Notes: generated by a model not told the origin, from the letters alone. A DNA stretch of 64,000 nt from Virgisporangium aliadipatigenens (GCF_016863615.1 NZ_BOPF01000022.1:124001-188000); one strand, 5' to 3'; positions 25,476-35,700 are shown, numbered from the stretch's first letter. A program made the numbers and translations.

Positions 25476-26512
25476 GACCGGGCCCCGTACTCCACGGTCA
25501 GGTATGCCGGCGGTTCCGGCACGCGGTCGAGGTCGGCCCGCAGCACCACGCTCTGACCTTCCCGGCGCACCTCCCGGAATCCGGCGAAGCGGTAGGTGAT
25601 GAGCATCAGCCGGTTGCGGCCGGTTTCCACGAGATCCGCCTCCAGCTGCCGGCCGGCGTCGCGGGCCAGTCCCAGGATGTGTCCGAGCAGGACGTTTCCG
25701 ACTCCGCGCGACATCACCCGGCAGGACATCAGCAGCAGCTTCAGCCGCCAGGCCTCCCCCGCGGTCTCCACCAGCGCCAGGCCGATCTTGCCGTAGCCGC
25801 CGAACCGGTCGGTCAGACCGGCGACGAGCAACAGGTGATCCGGCGAGGTGCGGTACCGGTCGAGATCCGCGTAGGAGTAGGTGACGCCGGTGGAGTTGAG
25901 CTGGTTGGTGCGCACGGTCAGTTCCTCGGCGCGGCGCAGGTCCTCCTCGGCGGCCGGGGCGATGGTCATCCGCATGTCCAATGTGGACAGGAACGCCTCG
26001 TTGGCGCCGTCGTACTCCTCTTCGGCCCGGTCGCGTTCGATCGCGCTGCGGTACATCTCGCGACGCAGCCGGGACTCGTCGGTGATGAACCGGGGCGTGA
26101 ACTCCGGGGTCGCCAACCGGGCCCCGATCTCGGCGTCCGGCACGCACAGCACCTGCGGCAGCGCGAAGCCCACCTCGGCCAGTTCGAACGGCTGGTCGTC
26201 GACGAAGGCGATCGTGTCGAGGCCGATGTTCACCAGCTTCGCGACCGCGGAGATCGAGTGCGACTTGTCGTTCCAGGAGATCTGCGGGTAGATGAAGTAG
26301 TCGGCGACGCCGAAGTCGGCCAGCTGGCGCATCGCGACGTCGTGGTCGTTGCGGCTGGCGATCGAGTTGAGGATGCCGCGCTCGTCGAGACGGCGCACCA
26401 CCTCGACCATCTCCGGACGCAGCCGCACCCGCTCGTCCTCCAGCAGGATGCCGTCCCAGAGGGTGTTGTCGAGGTCCCACACCACGCACTTGATCCGGCC
26501 CTGGGCGCTCAT
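25472..26512 (-). CDS. FkbH-type HAD protein (glyceryl transfer to ACP)
   Basis: 346 residues. The HAD nucleophile motif is WDLDNTLWDG with Asp13 and Asp15 (DxDxT), followed by the Ser/Lys motifs (SIASRNDHD, WNDKSHSI) and the acidic motif FVDDQPFE. The C-terminal half (about 170-346) is the acyltransferase-like domain typical of FkbH proteins (RTNQLNSTG, VMSRGVGNVLLGHI). In the established pathway, FkbH-type enzymes take 1,3-bisphosphoglycerate, remove phosphate and load the glyceryl group on a free ACP. All four glycerate-unit genes (dehydrogenase, ACP, acyl-CoA dehydrogenase, this gene) are adjacent and nearly overlapping, so the same job is expected here. The start overlaps the previous stop as ATGA. 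Confidence 0.92.
   Translation of the reverse strand: MSAQGRIKCVVWDLDNTLWDGILLEDERVRLRPEMVEVVRRLDERGILNSIASRNDHDVAMRQLADFGVADYFIYPQISWNDKSHSISAVAKLVNIGLDTIAFVDDQPFELAEVGFALPQVLCVPDAEIGARLATPEFTPRFITDESRLRREMYRSAIERDRAEEEYDGANEAFLSTLDMRMTIAPAAEEDLRRAEELTVRTNQLNSTGVTYSYADLDRYRTSPDHLLLVAGLTDRFGGYGKIGLALVETAGEAWRLKLLLMSCRVMSRGVGNVLLGHILGLARDAGRQLEADLVETGRNRLMLITYRFAGFREVRREGQSVVLRADLDRVPEPPAYLTVEYGARS
25976..25988. repeat. 13-bp palindromic motif, copy 2
   Basis: GTCCAATGTGGAC inside the FkbH-type gene, again read as Ser-Thr-Leu-Asp. Confidence 0.6.
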
Positions 26513-27645
26513 CGCGCACCGCCCGAGGCGTTCGCCGCGGGGACCCGCCGGTAGGCGTGTTCGGCGATGGTGACCTGCTGGATCTGCGTACTGCCTTCGA
26601 TGATCTCCATGACCTTCGCGTCCCGGAAGTAGCGGTTGACCGGATGTCCGTCGGCGCAGCCGAGTGCCCCGTGCAGTTGCACGGCGTCGGTCGCCGCGCG
26701 CATCGCCGCCGTCGAGGCGTGATACTTGGCGACCCAGGTCGCGTTGATGGTCTCGGGGTCGCCGGCGTCCTTGAGCCGGGCCGCCCGGCTGACCAGTTCC
26801 CGGGCCGCGTAGAGGTCGGTGAGCATGTCGCTGACCTTCGCCCGGACCAGTTGGTGGTCGCGCAACAGGCCGCCGCCCTGAACCCGGCCGGCGGTGTGCG
26901 CCACCGTGGCGTCCAGGCAGGCGTCGATGATGCCGCAGCTGCCGGCCGCCACGCTGAGCCGGCCGAGGTCCAGCGCGCCGGTGGCGACCAGCATCCCGGC
27001 ACCGGCCGCACCGACCAGGGCGGTGCCGGGCACCCGGCAACCGGTGAGGCGCACCTCGGCGAGCATGCTCGCGCGGGTGCCGAGCACGTTACTGATCGGG
27101 CTGCGGCTCACCCCCGGGTTCCGCGCGTCGACGAGGAACGCCGCCGGCCCGCGCGGCGTGCGGGCGAAGACCAGGAAGAGGTCCGCGACCTGCCCGCCGG
27201 TGATCCACCGCTTGACGCCGTCGAGCACGAAGTCGGACCCGTCGGGGGTGGCCGTCGTGGCCACCATCGTGGCGTCGCTGCCGGCCTGCGGTTCGGTGAG
27301 GCAGAACGCCATCCGCGCCGCGCCGGTGACGACGTCCGGCAGCCACTGTTCCCGGGCCGCGGCGCTGCCCCAGCGGTACAGCGCGTAGGCGCCCATCGTG
27401 TGCACCGTCAGCAGGCTGCGCAGCGACGAGCAGCCGCGGCCGATCTCCTCGTGCAGTGCGGCCAGGGTGCGCATGTCGAACCCGGTGCCACCGGCCGAGG
27501 CCGGCACCACCGCACCCCACCATCCGTGTGCGCCGACCGCCTTGTAAACGTCGTCGGGAATCCGTTCGTCGCGCTCGAACTCGTCGGCCCGCGGCGCCAC
27601 GGTCTCGTCGACGAACGCGCGGAACGCCGAGCGTTCCGGCGTCAT
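26509..27645 (-). CDS. Acyl-CoA dehydrogenase-like oxidase (FkbI type)
   Basis: 378 residues with the normal acyl-CoA dehydrogenase layout: N-terminal helical domain, central beta domain (FCLTEPQAGSDATMV, KRWITGGQVADLFLV) that binds FAD, and a C-terminal helical domain (GALGCADGHPVNRYFRDAKV, IIEGSTQIQQ). In glycerate-derived extender-unit cassettes the FkbI-type enzyme works with an FkbK-type dehydrogenase to oxidise glyceryl-ACP via tartronate semialdehyde-ACP to hydroxymalonyl-ACP. Gene order here is dehydrogenase, ACP, this enzyme, FkbH, matching that cassette. It overlaps the ACP gene's stop and the FkbH start as ATGA. Confidence 0.92.
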   Translation of the reverse strand: MTPERSAFRAFVDETVAPRADEFERDERIPDDVYKAVGAHGWWGAVVPASAGGTGFDMRTLAALHEEIGRGCSSLRSLLTVHTMGAYALYRWGSAAAREQWLPDVVTGAARMAFCLTEPQAGSDATMVATTATPDGSDFVLDGVKRWITGGQVADLFLVFARTPRGPAAFLVDARNPGVSRSPISNVLGTRASMLAEVRLTGCRVPGTALVGAAGAGMLVATGALDLGRLSVAAGSCGIIDACLDATVAHTAGRVQGGGLLRDHQLVRAKVSDMLTDLYAARELVSRAARLKDAGDPETINATWVAKYHASTAAMRAATDAVQLHGALGCADGHPVNRYFRDAKVMEIIEGSTQIQQVTIAEHAYRRVPAANASGGAR

Positions 27646-27902
27646 CCGGTGCCGCCCGCCACCGTGGCCGACTGGCGCGCCACCAGTGCGGCGATCGCCT
27701 CCACGCTGCGGAAGTTCGCCATCTCCAGTTCCTCGTTGGGGACCTGGAAGCCGAAGGTGTTCTCCACGAAGATCACCAGCTCCATGGCGAAGAGGGAGGT
27801 CGCCACGCCGATCGCGAAGATGTCGTCGGTGTCCGAGATGGACACCGAAGGAAACCGGCCGCAGATGAACTGCCTGATCGTCGCCCGCGTATCGTCTGAC
27901 AT
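27642..27902 (-). CDS. Stand-alone acyl carrier protein (FkbJ type)
   Basis: 86 residues. ATG at 27902 is 8 bases after GGAGG. The phosphopantetheine-attachment serine is Ser36 in IGVATSLFAMELV; the usual Asp before the serine is Thr, as in other extender-unit ACPs that end their motif in TSLFA. A second acidic helix (NEELEMANFRSVEAIAALV) is the docking helix II-III region. In this pathway the free ACP carries the glyceryl group while it is oxidised to a malonyl-type extender. It lies 23 bases after the dehydrogenase gene and overlaps the acyl-CoA dehydrogenase gene. Confidence 0.92.
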   Translation of the reverse strand: MSDDTRATIRQFICGRFPSVSISDTDDIFAIGVATSLFAMELVIFVENTFGFQVPNEELEMANFRSVEAIAALVARQSATVAGGTG

Positions 27903-27925
27903 GTATCGGTCCTCCGGGTGAATGG

Positions 27926-28780
27926 TCAGCTGTAGGTGTAGAAGCCCTGCCCGGACTTGCGCCCGTACAGGCCGGCGTCGACCATCTTGCGCAGCAGTGG
28001 GCACGGCCGGTATTTGCTGTCGTTGAAGCTCTCGTACAGGACCTCGACGCTGTGCAGGATCGTGTCGAGGCCGATCAGGTCCGCGGTCTCCAGCGGGCCC
28101 ATCGGGTGGCCGAAGCACGACTTGAACACCCGGTCGACGTCAGCGGCCGGTGCGACGCCGTCCTGCACCAGATACACCGCCTCGTTGACGGTCAGCATCA
28201 GCACCCGGTTGGAGACGAAGCCGGGCGCGTCCGCGACGACGATCCCTTCCTTGCCCATGCGGGCGAGAAGCTCCTGCGCGGTCCGCACGGTCTCGTCGGA
28301 GGTGTGCCAGCCGCGAATCACCTCCACCGCCGGCTTCATCGGCACCGGGTTCATGAAGTGCATGCCCAGCACCCGTTCCGGCCGGGTGGTGAGGCTCGCC
28401 AGCCGGGTGATGGAGATCGCCGAGGTGTTGGCCGCGAAGACCACGCCGGGTGCGCAGATCGCGTCCAGGCGCGGGTAGATCGCGCTCTTGAGGTCCCACT
28501 TCTCGGTGATGTTCTCGACGACGAAATCGACGTCACCGAGTTCGGTGTAGTCCGTGGTGTAGTGGATCAGGTCGAGGTTCGGCTCCGGGCTGCGCGCACC
28601 GTTGGCGCCGGCCGGGGAGAGCAGGCGGCTCATCCGCGCGCCGCGCTGGATCTGCTGCCGCGCCCGTTCGAGGGTCGCGTCGTCGACGTCGACGAGCACC
28701 GATTCCAGGCCGACGGCGGCCAAGTTCTGCGCCACGCCGGTGCCCATCACGCCGGCACCGATCACCCCGATCCGCTTCAC
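27926..28780 (-). CDS. 3-hydroxyacyl-CoA dehydrogenase-like (FkbK type)
   Basis: 284 residues from GTG at 28780, which overlaps the PKS3 stop as GTGA. The NAD-binding motif GVIGAGVMGTGVAQ is at the N-terminus and the C-terminal helical domain starts near NRVLMLTVNEA. The central LGMHFMNPVPMKPAVEVI is the signature of 3-hydroxyacyl-CoA/3-hydroxybutyryl-CoA dehydrogenases. In glycerate-unit cassettes the homologue oxidises glyceryl-ACP to the aldehyde level. An FkbG-type O-methyltransferase, which would turn hydroxymalonyl-ACP into methoxymalonyl-ACP, is not present anywhere in the window, so the predicted extender is hydroxymalonyl-ACP. Confidence 0.92.
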   Translation of the reverse strand: MKRIGVIGAGVMGTGVAQNLAAVGLESVLVDVDDATLERARQQIQRGARMSRLLSPAGANGARSPEPNLDLIHYTTDYTELGDVDFVVENITEKWDLKSAIYPRLDAICAPGVVFAANTSAISITRLASLTTRPERVLGMHFMNPVPMKPAVEVIRGWHTSDETVRTAQELLARMGKEGIVVADAPGFVSNRVLMLTVNEAVYLVQDGVAPAADVDRVFKSCFGHPMGPLETADLIGLDTILHSVEVLYESFNDSKYRPCPLLRKMVDAGLYGRKSGQGFYTYS

Positions 28781-31700
28781 CGGGCACCCGCCTGGATCCG
28801 TTCGGCCATCTGGCGCACGGTCGGGCACTCGCCCAGCACCGCCAGCGGCACGTTCACCCCGAGCGCCGCCCGGATCCGTCCGATCACCTGTACCGCCATC
28901 AACGAATGCCCACCCAGTTCGAAGAAGTTGTCCAACACGCCCACCTCCACCAGGCCCATGACTTCTTGCCAGACCTCGGCGATCTTCGTTTCCACCTCGT
29001 CGGCCGGGGGCACGTACGCCGTGGCCAGCGCCGGACGCGGATGCCGTTCACCGCCGCCGACCGCCGTGTCGCCGACGACCCAGTCCGACAACCTCGTGTG
29101 CAGGTCGCCGGTTGAGTTGACCAGCAGGGGCAGCGCGCCGACGGCGGTCAGCGCGCGCTCGAAAGCGGCGCAGCCCTCCGCGTAGGTCGAGGAGTACGGC
29201 GAGACCGTGGCGGCGCCGCCGAGTTGCTCCCCCCGCTCGATGCTGTTCTGCCAGGCGTCCCAGTCGACGGTGATGAGCCGGCGCCGGCCCCCGCCGGCCA
29301 TCGCGACCACCAGCGCGTCCAACGCGGCGTTGGCGGCGGCGTAGGCACCGTGTCCGATCCCGCCGAGCACCAGCGACAGCGAAGACATCGACAGGCAGAA
29401 GTCCAGCCGGTCGAGGTCGATTTCCTGGGCGAGTGCCGCCATCCCGTGGACCTTGCCGCGGAAGTGCTCGTCGCACGCCTGGCGGGCGAGGTCATGCGTG
29501 ATGCCGAAGTACTCCTCGCCGCTGAGGCCGGCGCCGTGGATGACCCCGTTCAGCGGGCCGAAGCGCGCCGTCGCCTCGGCCACGGCGGCCGCCACCCGGG
29601 CGCGGTCGGCGACGTCGACGGCCAGCACCAGCACCTGTGCCCCGGCCGCCTCCAGGGCGCGGACCCGACGGATCCGCCCGGCCGTGCGGGCGTCCGCGGA
29701 CGGGTCGGCGAGGACCGCGTCCCACTCCTGCACCGGTGGCAGGCCGGTGCGGTTGAACAGCACCAGCCTGGCCCGGTACCGGACGGCCAGGTGCTCGGCG
29801 AGCGCCAGCGGCACCTGGCCGAGCCCGCCGGTGATCAAGTACACCCCGCCCTCGCGCAGCCCGGCGGAGAGCGGGCCGTCGGTGGGATCCGGTTCGGGGA
29901 GCCGCTGCTGGACGTAGTCCAACGCCCACCGGGCACCGCCCCGGTACGCCACGGCGGTCGGGTCGTCCTCCAGCACGTCGGCCAGCAGCGCGTCCAGCGT
30001 GTCGCTGGAGAGCGTGGCGTCCACGTCCACGGTGCGGCAGCTGATCCCCGGGTTCTCCTGCGGCGCCACCCGGCACAGCGCCGCTACGGCCGCGTCGGCC
30101 GGTGACAGCGGGTCGGCCGGGTGCACCGCGACCCCGCCCCGGGTGACCGCCACGATGCGCACCTGCTCCGATCCGGGCTCGTCGGCGAGCGCGCCGAGCA
30201 GCCGCCGGATGCCGTAGAAGCCCGCGTCGAGGCGTTCGTCGAAGTCGGCGAGCGCCTCCGCCGGCTGCCCGCTCGGGGTGCCGGCGAGCCCGCGCAGGTA
30301 GACGATCGTGCGCGGTCGGGGGCGCATCCACTCCGCGGCGAGTTCGGCGTCCAGCGCCGTTCCGGGTGCCCACTCGGCCGCGCGGACCGTGGCGCCGGCC
30401 GCCTCCAACCGGTCGGCGACCGCCTTGGTCGTCGGCGAGTCGGTGCCGAGCACCAGCCACGGGCCGGCCTCGACCAAGCGGCGGCCGAACCCGGGGGTGG
30501 TCAGCCGCGGCGCCTGGCGCCAGGCGGGAACGTAGAACCAGTCCGCCACGTCGTCGTAGCGTTCGCGGGAGCGCCGCCCACCGGTGCCGCGCGGCACCGG
30601 ATCGATCCAGCAGGTCCGCCGCTCGAACGGATAGGTGGGCAGCCGCACCCGCCGCCGCGGCCCGCGGTACAGCTCCGTCCACTGTGGACTGACGCCGGCC
30701 AGCCAGAGCCGGCCCAGCAGTTCCCGCAGGGCGCGCGACGCGTCCCCGCCCGCGTGCGGGTCGGGCAGCGCGGCCAGCCGCAGCGCCGAGTCGTTCGCGC
30801 CGCCCGGGTCGGTCGCCCGCAGCAGCCGGCCGTCGCCCAGTTCCACGATGACGCTGTGCGGGTCCAGCGCGCCGAGGTCGGCGTCCTGCGGCCGGGAGGA
30901 GGCGCCATCGGCGAGCGCGGCCAGCGGCAGCGTTCCCGCCAGGACGCCGGCCACCACGGCCCCGGTGCCGACCCCGACGGTGTTCGCCGGTGTGATCCCC
31001 CAGCCGTGCAGGAGACGGCCGGCGGCGTACCCGACGAGCGCCTCGAAGGCCGGCGAGCCGAACGGGTCGGCGGCGCCGATCGCGGTCGCCGCGGCGTCGA
31101 ACGCCTCCCGGAACAGCGGTTCGGTGGCGCACAGCGCACGCGCGTCCGCCGCGGTGACCGGGATTCGCTCGGGCACGACCAGCGTGACCCGGCGGTCGCG
31201 GTGGTCCTGGTCGGCCGTCCAGGTCCGGCCCGCCGCGTCGTCGAGGGCGGCGACGGCCTCCGACACGCTCGCCGCCGTCAGCACCCGCCGGTGGTTGAAG
31301 CCGGTGCGCCCGGTCTGCAACGTGAACGCCACGTCCGCCAGGTCGAGGTCCGGGCGTTCGGCCAGGAACGACGAGAGGTTGCCGGTGGCCGCCTCCAGCG
31401 CCGCCGGGGTCCGCGCCGACAGCACGAGCACCTGCGCGCGCCCGCTCTCGTCGGTGACGTCCAGCGCGGCCGGCGCCTCGGCCACCACCGCCGCGGCGTT
31501 CGTGCCGCCCAGGCCGAACGAGTCGATCACGGCCCGCCGCCCGCCGTTGACCTCCGGCCACGGCACCAGTTCGGTGTTGACCCGGAACAGGTCGGCGGGC
31601 ATTCCCGGGTTGGGCGAGGTGAAGTTGACCTGCGGCAACAGGGTGCGGTGCTTGAGCATCAGCGCGGTGCGGATCAGCCCGGTGACGCCGGAGGCGCGAT

Positions 31701-32766
31701 CCACGTGGCCGAGGTTGGACTTGACCGAACCGATGGTGCACGGCGGACCGCTCCGGTCCCGGGCGTCGAACGCCTTGCTGAGCGCCTCCAGTTCGATGGC
31801 GTCGCCGAGCAGCGTGCCGGTGCCGTGCGCCTCGACGTAGGAGATGTCGTCCGGACCCACCCCGGCGACGGCCATCGCCTCGGTGATCACCTCACGCTGG
31901 CCGCGCAACCCGGGTGCGGCGTACCCGGCGCGGGCGATCCCGTCGTTGTTCGACGCGGTACCGAGGATCACCGCGTAGATCTGGTCGCGGTCGCGCAACG
32001 CCTCGGAGGTCCGCTTGAGCAGCACCACCCCGACGCCGTTGCTGAACACGCCGCCCTTGGCGGAGGCGTCCAGCGCCCGGCACACGCCGTCGCGGGCCGC
32101 GATCCCGCCGTCCTCGTACACGTAGCCGGAGGCCTGCGGCGTGGTGATCGACACGCCGCCGGCCAGCATCATGTCCGTCTCGTAGCTGAGCAGGCTCTGG
32201 CACGCCAGATGCACGGCGAGCATCGAGGTGGAGCAGGAGGTCTGCACCGCCATGCTCGGGCCGCGCAGGTCCATCTTGTAACTGACCAATGTGGACAGTC
32301 CGTCGCGGTCGTTGCGGATCGCGATCGGCAGGTGCCCGACCTCGGCGATCAGCTCGTCGTGCCCGGCGATGTTGTTCTGCAGGTACGTGGGGAAGTTGCA
32401 GCCGGAGATGACACCGACCACACCCGGCACGTTGCGCGGGTCGTAGCCGGCGTTCTCCACCGCCTCCCAGGAACACTCCAGGAACAGCCGCTGCTGCGGA
32501 TCGGTGTAGGCCGCTTCGCGCGGGCTGAAGCCGAAGAAGGCCGCGTCCCACTGGTCGACGTCCGGCACGGTCGCGCCGACGGCGACGTAGTCCGGGTGCC
32601 GTCGCACCTGCGGGTCGACGGCCGCGAGTTCGTCCTCGGTCAGCGGCCGTACCGCGCCCCGGCCCTCGCGCAGGTTGCGCCACAGCGCCCCCACGTCGGG
32701 CGCGTCCGGGAACCGCCCGGCCAGCCCGACGATCGCGATCGACTCGGGAGCCTGCTCGCCGTTCAT
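28777..32766 (-). CDS. PKS3: KS - ruined AT - KR - ACP
   Basis: 1329 residues, ATG after AGGAGGAC, overlapping PKS2 as ATGA. The KS (about 8-430) is intact: Cys in VQTSCSTSML near 176, VEAHGTGT and KSNLGHVDRASG. After it, the AT region is only about 113 residues long between its normal end points (about 270 in the sister modules). The active-site GYSxGEY reads GVGTGAV, and the half containing the HAFH-type motif is missing. The KR (Rossmann motif TGGLGQVPLA near 975; SMSSLSL, GAYAAANAALD) looks active and an ACP ends the protein (GGHSLMAVQ, Ser near 1288). There is no thioesterase or reductase. How its ACP is charged is the main open point; the hydroxymalonyl-ACP genes follow directly. Confidence 0.93.
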   Translation of the reverse strand: MNGEQAPESIAIVGLAGRFPDAPDVGALWRNLREGRGAVRPLTEDELAAVDPQVRRHPDYVAVGATVPDVDQWDAAFFGFSPREAAYTDPQQRLFLECSWEAVENAGYDPRNVPGVVGVISGCNFPTYLQNNIAGHDELIAEVGHLPIAIRNDRDGLSTLVSYKMDLRGPSMAVQTSCSTSMLAVHLACQSLLSYETDMMLAGGVSITTPQASGYVYEDGGIAARDGVCRALDASAKGGVFSNGVGVVLLKRTSEALRDRDQIYAVILGTASNNDGIARAGYAAPGLRGQREVITEAMAVAGVGPDDISYVEAHGTGTLLGDAIELEALSKAFDARDRSGPPCTIGSVKSNLGHVDRASGVTGLIRTALMLKHRTLLPQVNFTSPNPGMPADLFRVNTELVPWPEVNGGRRAVIDSFGLGGTNAAAVVAEAPAALDVTDESGRAQVLVLSARTPAALEAATGNLSSFLAERPDLDLADVAFTLQTGRTGFNHRRVLTAASVSEAVAALDDAAGRTWTADQDHRDRRVTLVVPERIPVTAADARALCATEPLFREAFDAAATAIGAADPFGSPAFEALVGYAAGRLLHGWGITPANTVGVGTGAVVAGVLAGTLPLAALADGASSRPQDADLGALDPHSVIVELGDGRLLRATDPGGANDSALRLAALPDPHAGGDASRALRELLGRLWLAGVSPQWTELYRGPRRRVRLPTYPFERRTCWIDPVPRGTGGRRSRERYDDVADWFYVPAWRQAPRLTTPGFGRRLVEAGPWLVLGTDSPTTKAVADRLEAAGATVRAAEWAPGTALDAELAAEWMRPRPRTIVYLRGLAGTPSGQPAEALADFDERLDAGFYGIRRLLGALADEPGSEQVRIVAVTRGGVAVHPADPLSPADAAVAALCRVAPQENPGISCRTVDVDATLSSDTLDALLADVLEDDPTAVAYRGGARWALDYVQQRLPEPDPTDGPLSAGLREGGVYLITGGLGQVPLALAEHLAVRYRARLVLFNRTGLPPVQEWDAVLADPSADARTAGRIRRVRALEAAGAQVLVLAVDVADRARVAAAVAEATARFGPLNGVIHGAGLSGEEYFGITHDLARQACDEHFRGKVHGMAALAQEIDLDRLDFCLSMSSLSLVLGGIGHGAYAAANAALDALVVAMAGGGRRRLITVDWDAWQNSIERGEQLGGAATVSPYSSTYAEGCAAFERALTAVGALPLLVNSTGDLHTRLSDWVVGDTAVGGGERHPRPALATAYVPPADEVETKIAEVWQEVMGLVEVGVLDNFFELGGHSLMAVQVIGRIRAALGVNVPLAVLGECPTVRQMAERIQAGAR
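30677..30689. repeat. 13-bp palindromic motif, copy 3
   Basis: GTCCACTGTGGAC inside PKS3, read in another frame (Pro-Gln-Trp-Thr). Confidence 0.6.
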
Positions 32767-35700
32767 GATGTCCTCCTCGTACGCAGGTTCCGGCGCCGCA
32801 ACTCGCCCCGGGCGCGCCGGTCGTCGACCGGCTCCGCCTGGGCATCGCTGACCAGTTGGGCCAGCGCATGAACGGTCGGGGCGAGATAGAGAGCGTGTGG
32901 TGTCAACGCGTCGTGTCGTAGCTCGTGGCGTAGCCGTGCGATCAGGTCGACGCCGAGCAGCGAGTTGCCGCCCAGTTCGAAGAAGTTGTCGTGGATGCCG
33001 ACCCGTTCGATGCCGAGCGCCTCGGCCCACAGCTTCTCGACCACCCGCTCGGTGTCGGTGCCCGGCGCCACGTAGGAGGTGCCGAGTTCCGGGCGGGCGT
33101 GCCGGGACGCGAGTTCCTGGCTCAGCGACAGGACGGTGTCGATGGTGAACGTGCGGCTCAGGTCGGCCAGGACCCGGAAGTCCTGGGTGGAGACGATGAC
33201 CTGCGGCTCGCCGTGCGATCCGGCCTGCAGCAGCGTGTGCAGCGCCTGCCAGCCCTCCTCGAAGGTGATCCCGAAGTGGCGGCGGTTGTCGTCGAAGAAC
33301 TGCCGGACCGCGGGGGCGTAGCCGGACAGGCCCGCGCCCCAGGCGTTCCACCGCCACTCGCCCCAGTTGACGCTGCGCACCGGCAGGCCGTCGGCGCCGG
33401 CCCGTTGCGCGACCGCGTCGAGGTAGGCGTTGGCGGCGCAGTAGTCGACCTGGCCCGGTCCGCCGCCGGTGATCGACGAGATCGAGGAGAACAGCACGAC
33501 GAAGTCGGGCCGGTCGGCGGCGAGACGCTCCAGCAGTACCCGCGTTCCGGTCACCTTGGGCCCGAAGGCGATCGCGGCGTTGTCGGTCGTCTTGAACTGC
33601 AGCAGGCCCATTCCCGGGGCACCGGCGAGGTGGAACACCCCGTCGATGCGGCCGAACTGCTGCCGGACGGCGTCCAGCGCGGTGCCGACGGCGTCGGCGT
33701 CGGCAACGTCGGCGGCGTACACGCGCACCTGGGCACCGTCGCCGGCGAGGTCGCTGACGACCTGCACGCGCCGGCGCAGTTCCGGGTCGGCCACCGGGTC
33801 GCCCAGCACCTGCGGCCAGTGCTCCGGTTCGGGCAGCGCGGTCCGCCCGAGCAGGGCGATCCGCGCACCCGGGGCGGTGGCGGCGATCCCGCGGGCCACC
33901 GCCGCGCCGATCCCGCCCAGTCCGCCGGTGAGCACGTACACGCCGTCGGGGCGCAGCGCTGGTGTGCCGGCCGGTGCCGGCGCCGCGATCCGGCGGATCT
34001 CGGGCAGCCAGCGGTGCCGTCCGCGCCAGGCCACGGTGACGTCGGCCGGGTCCGCGGACAGTTCGCCGAGGAGTCGTCCCGCCACCGCCCGCGCCGCTCC
34101 GGTTCCGTTCGGGGGAACGACGTCGAGTTGGCGCACCGCCAGGCGGGGCAGTTCCAGCGGGATCACCCGGCAGGGGCCGGCACTGGTGGCCGCGGCCGGA
34201 CGCACCTCGTCGGTGCCGGTCACGTCGACGGCCCCGGCGGTGACGACCAGTACGTCGGCGGCGGTCACCCCCGACGCGCCGAGCGCCTGCGCCGTCCACA
34301 GTGGACTGAAGTAGGCGCGGTCGAGCAGCCACTGTTCGGCCGCCTCGGGATCGAGCTCCGGCGGCGTCCGGCCCACCGACCACAGGTGCACCACCCCGCG
34401 CGGGGCGGGCACCGACGCGAGCAGCCGGGCGTGGTCGTCGCGGTCGCCGGAACGGATCGTGAACCCGTGCGCGTGCTCGGCGAACGCGACCCCCGCCTCG
34501 ACCGTGACCGTCGTGGCGCCCCGCTCGGCCAGTGCCGCCACGACGGCGTCGGTGAGGTCGCCGCCGTCGGCGAAGACGAGCCAGGTGCCGGTGAGGTCGG
34601 CCGGCGGCCCGGCCGGTACCGCGGCGCGCCGCCACGACGGCACGAAGAACCAGCGCTCCGGACTCTCCCGCGGCAGCGACGTGAGCATCTCCCGCGGGTT
34701 GCCGCTGAGTACCGGCGGCGCGTCGTCGCCCGGGCCGCTCGGCAGCGCCCGGCCCGCCACCCAGTACCGCTCGCGCTGGAACGGGTACCCGGGCAGCGGA
34801 ACCCGTCGGCGTCCGGCTCCGTCGTGGTGTGCGGCCCAGTCCACCGGCACCCCGAGCAGCCACAGCCGGCCCAGTGCGGCGGTGAGGCCGGCGACCGCGG
34901 AGGCCGGTTCGTGGCGTCCGGGCAGGGTCGGCACGAGCAGTCCGCCGCGCTGCGGGGTACACGCCGGGTGCTGGCGGGCGAACGCCCCCAGCGACTGCCC
35001 CGGGCCGACCTCGACCAGCACCCGCTCCGGTTCGGCGAGCAACCGGCCGAGAACGTCGGCGAAGCGCACGGTGCCGCACATGTGCCGGGCCCAGTAGCCG
35101 GGGTCGACCGCCTCCTCGGGGCGGATCCAGTCGCCGGTCACGTTGGAGACGTAGGGAACGCGCGGCGGATGCAGGGTGATCTGCGCGGCGATCCACGCGG
35201 TGAGCCGCTCGGCGACCGGGACCAGTGCCCGGGAGTGGAACGCGTGCGTGGTGGCGAGCCGGCGGCAGGCGACCTCCCGGGCGGCGAGCCGCCGTTCCAG
35301 GTCGGCGACGGCCTCGGCCGGACCGGCCACGACCGACATGCCCGGGGCGTTGACCGCGGCGACGTCGAGCGCCTCGCCGATCAGCGGGGCGAGGCGCTCC
35401 GGCGCCATCGGGACCGCCAGCATCGCCCCGGCCGGCAGCGCGTCGATGAGCGTCGCCCGGTAGGCGACGAGTTTCAGCGCGTCCGGCAGGCTGAGCACGC
35501 CGGCCAGGGTCGCCGCGACGTACTCGCCGAGGCTGTAGCCGGCCAGGCTCTCCGGGACCGCGCCCCACGACATCAGCAGCCGGGCCACCGCGTACTCGAC
35601 GACGAAGACCGTGGGCTGGGCGAGGGCGGTGGCGGTGACGTCGTCCGCGGGCCGGTCGGCGGCGTGCGTCGTACCCGCCCGGCCCAGCATGGCGCGCAGG

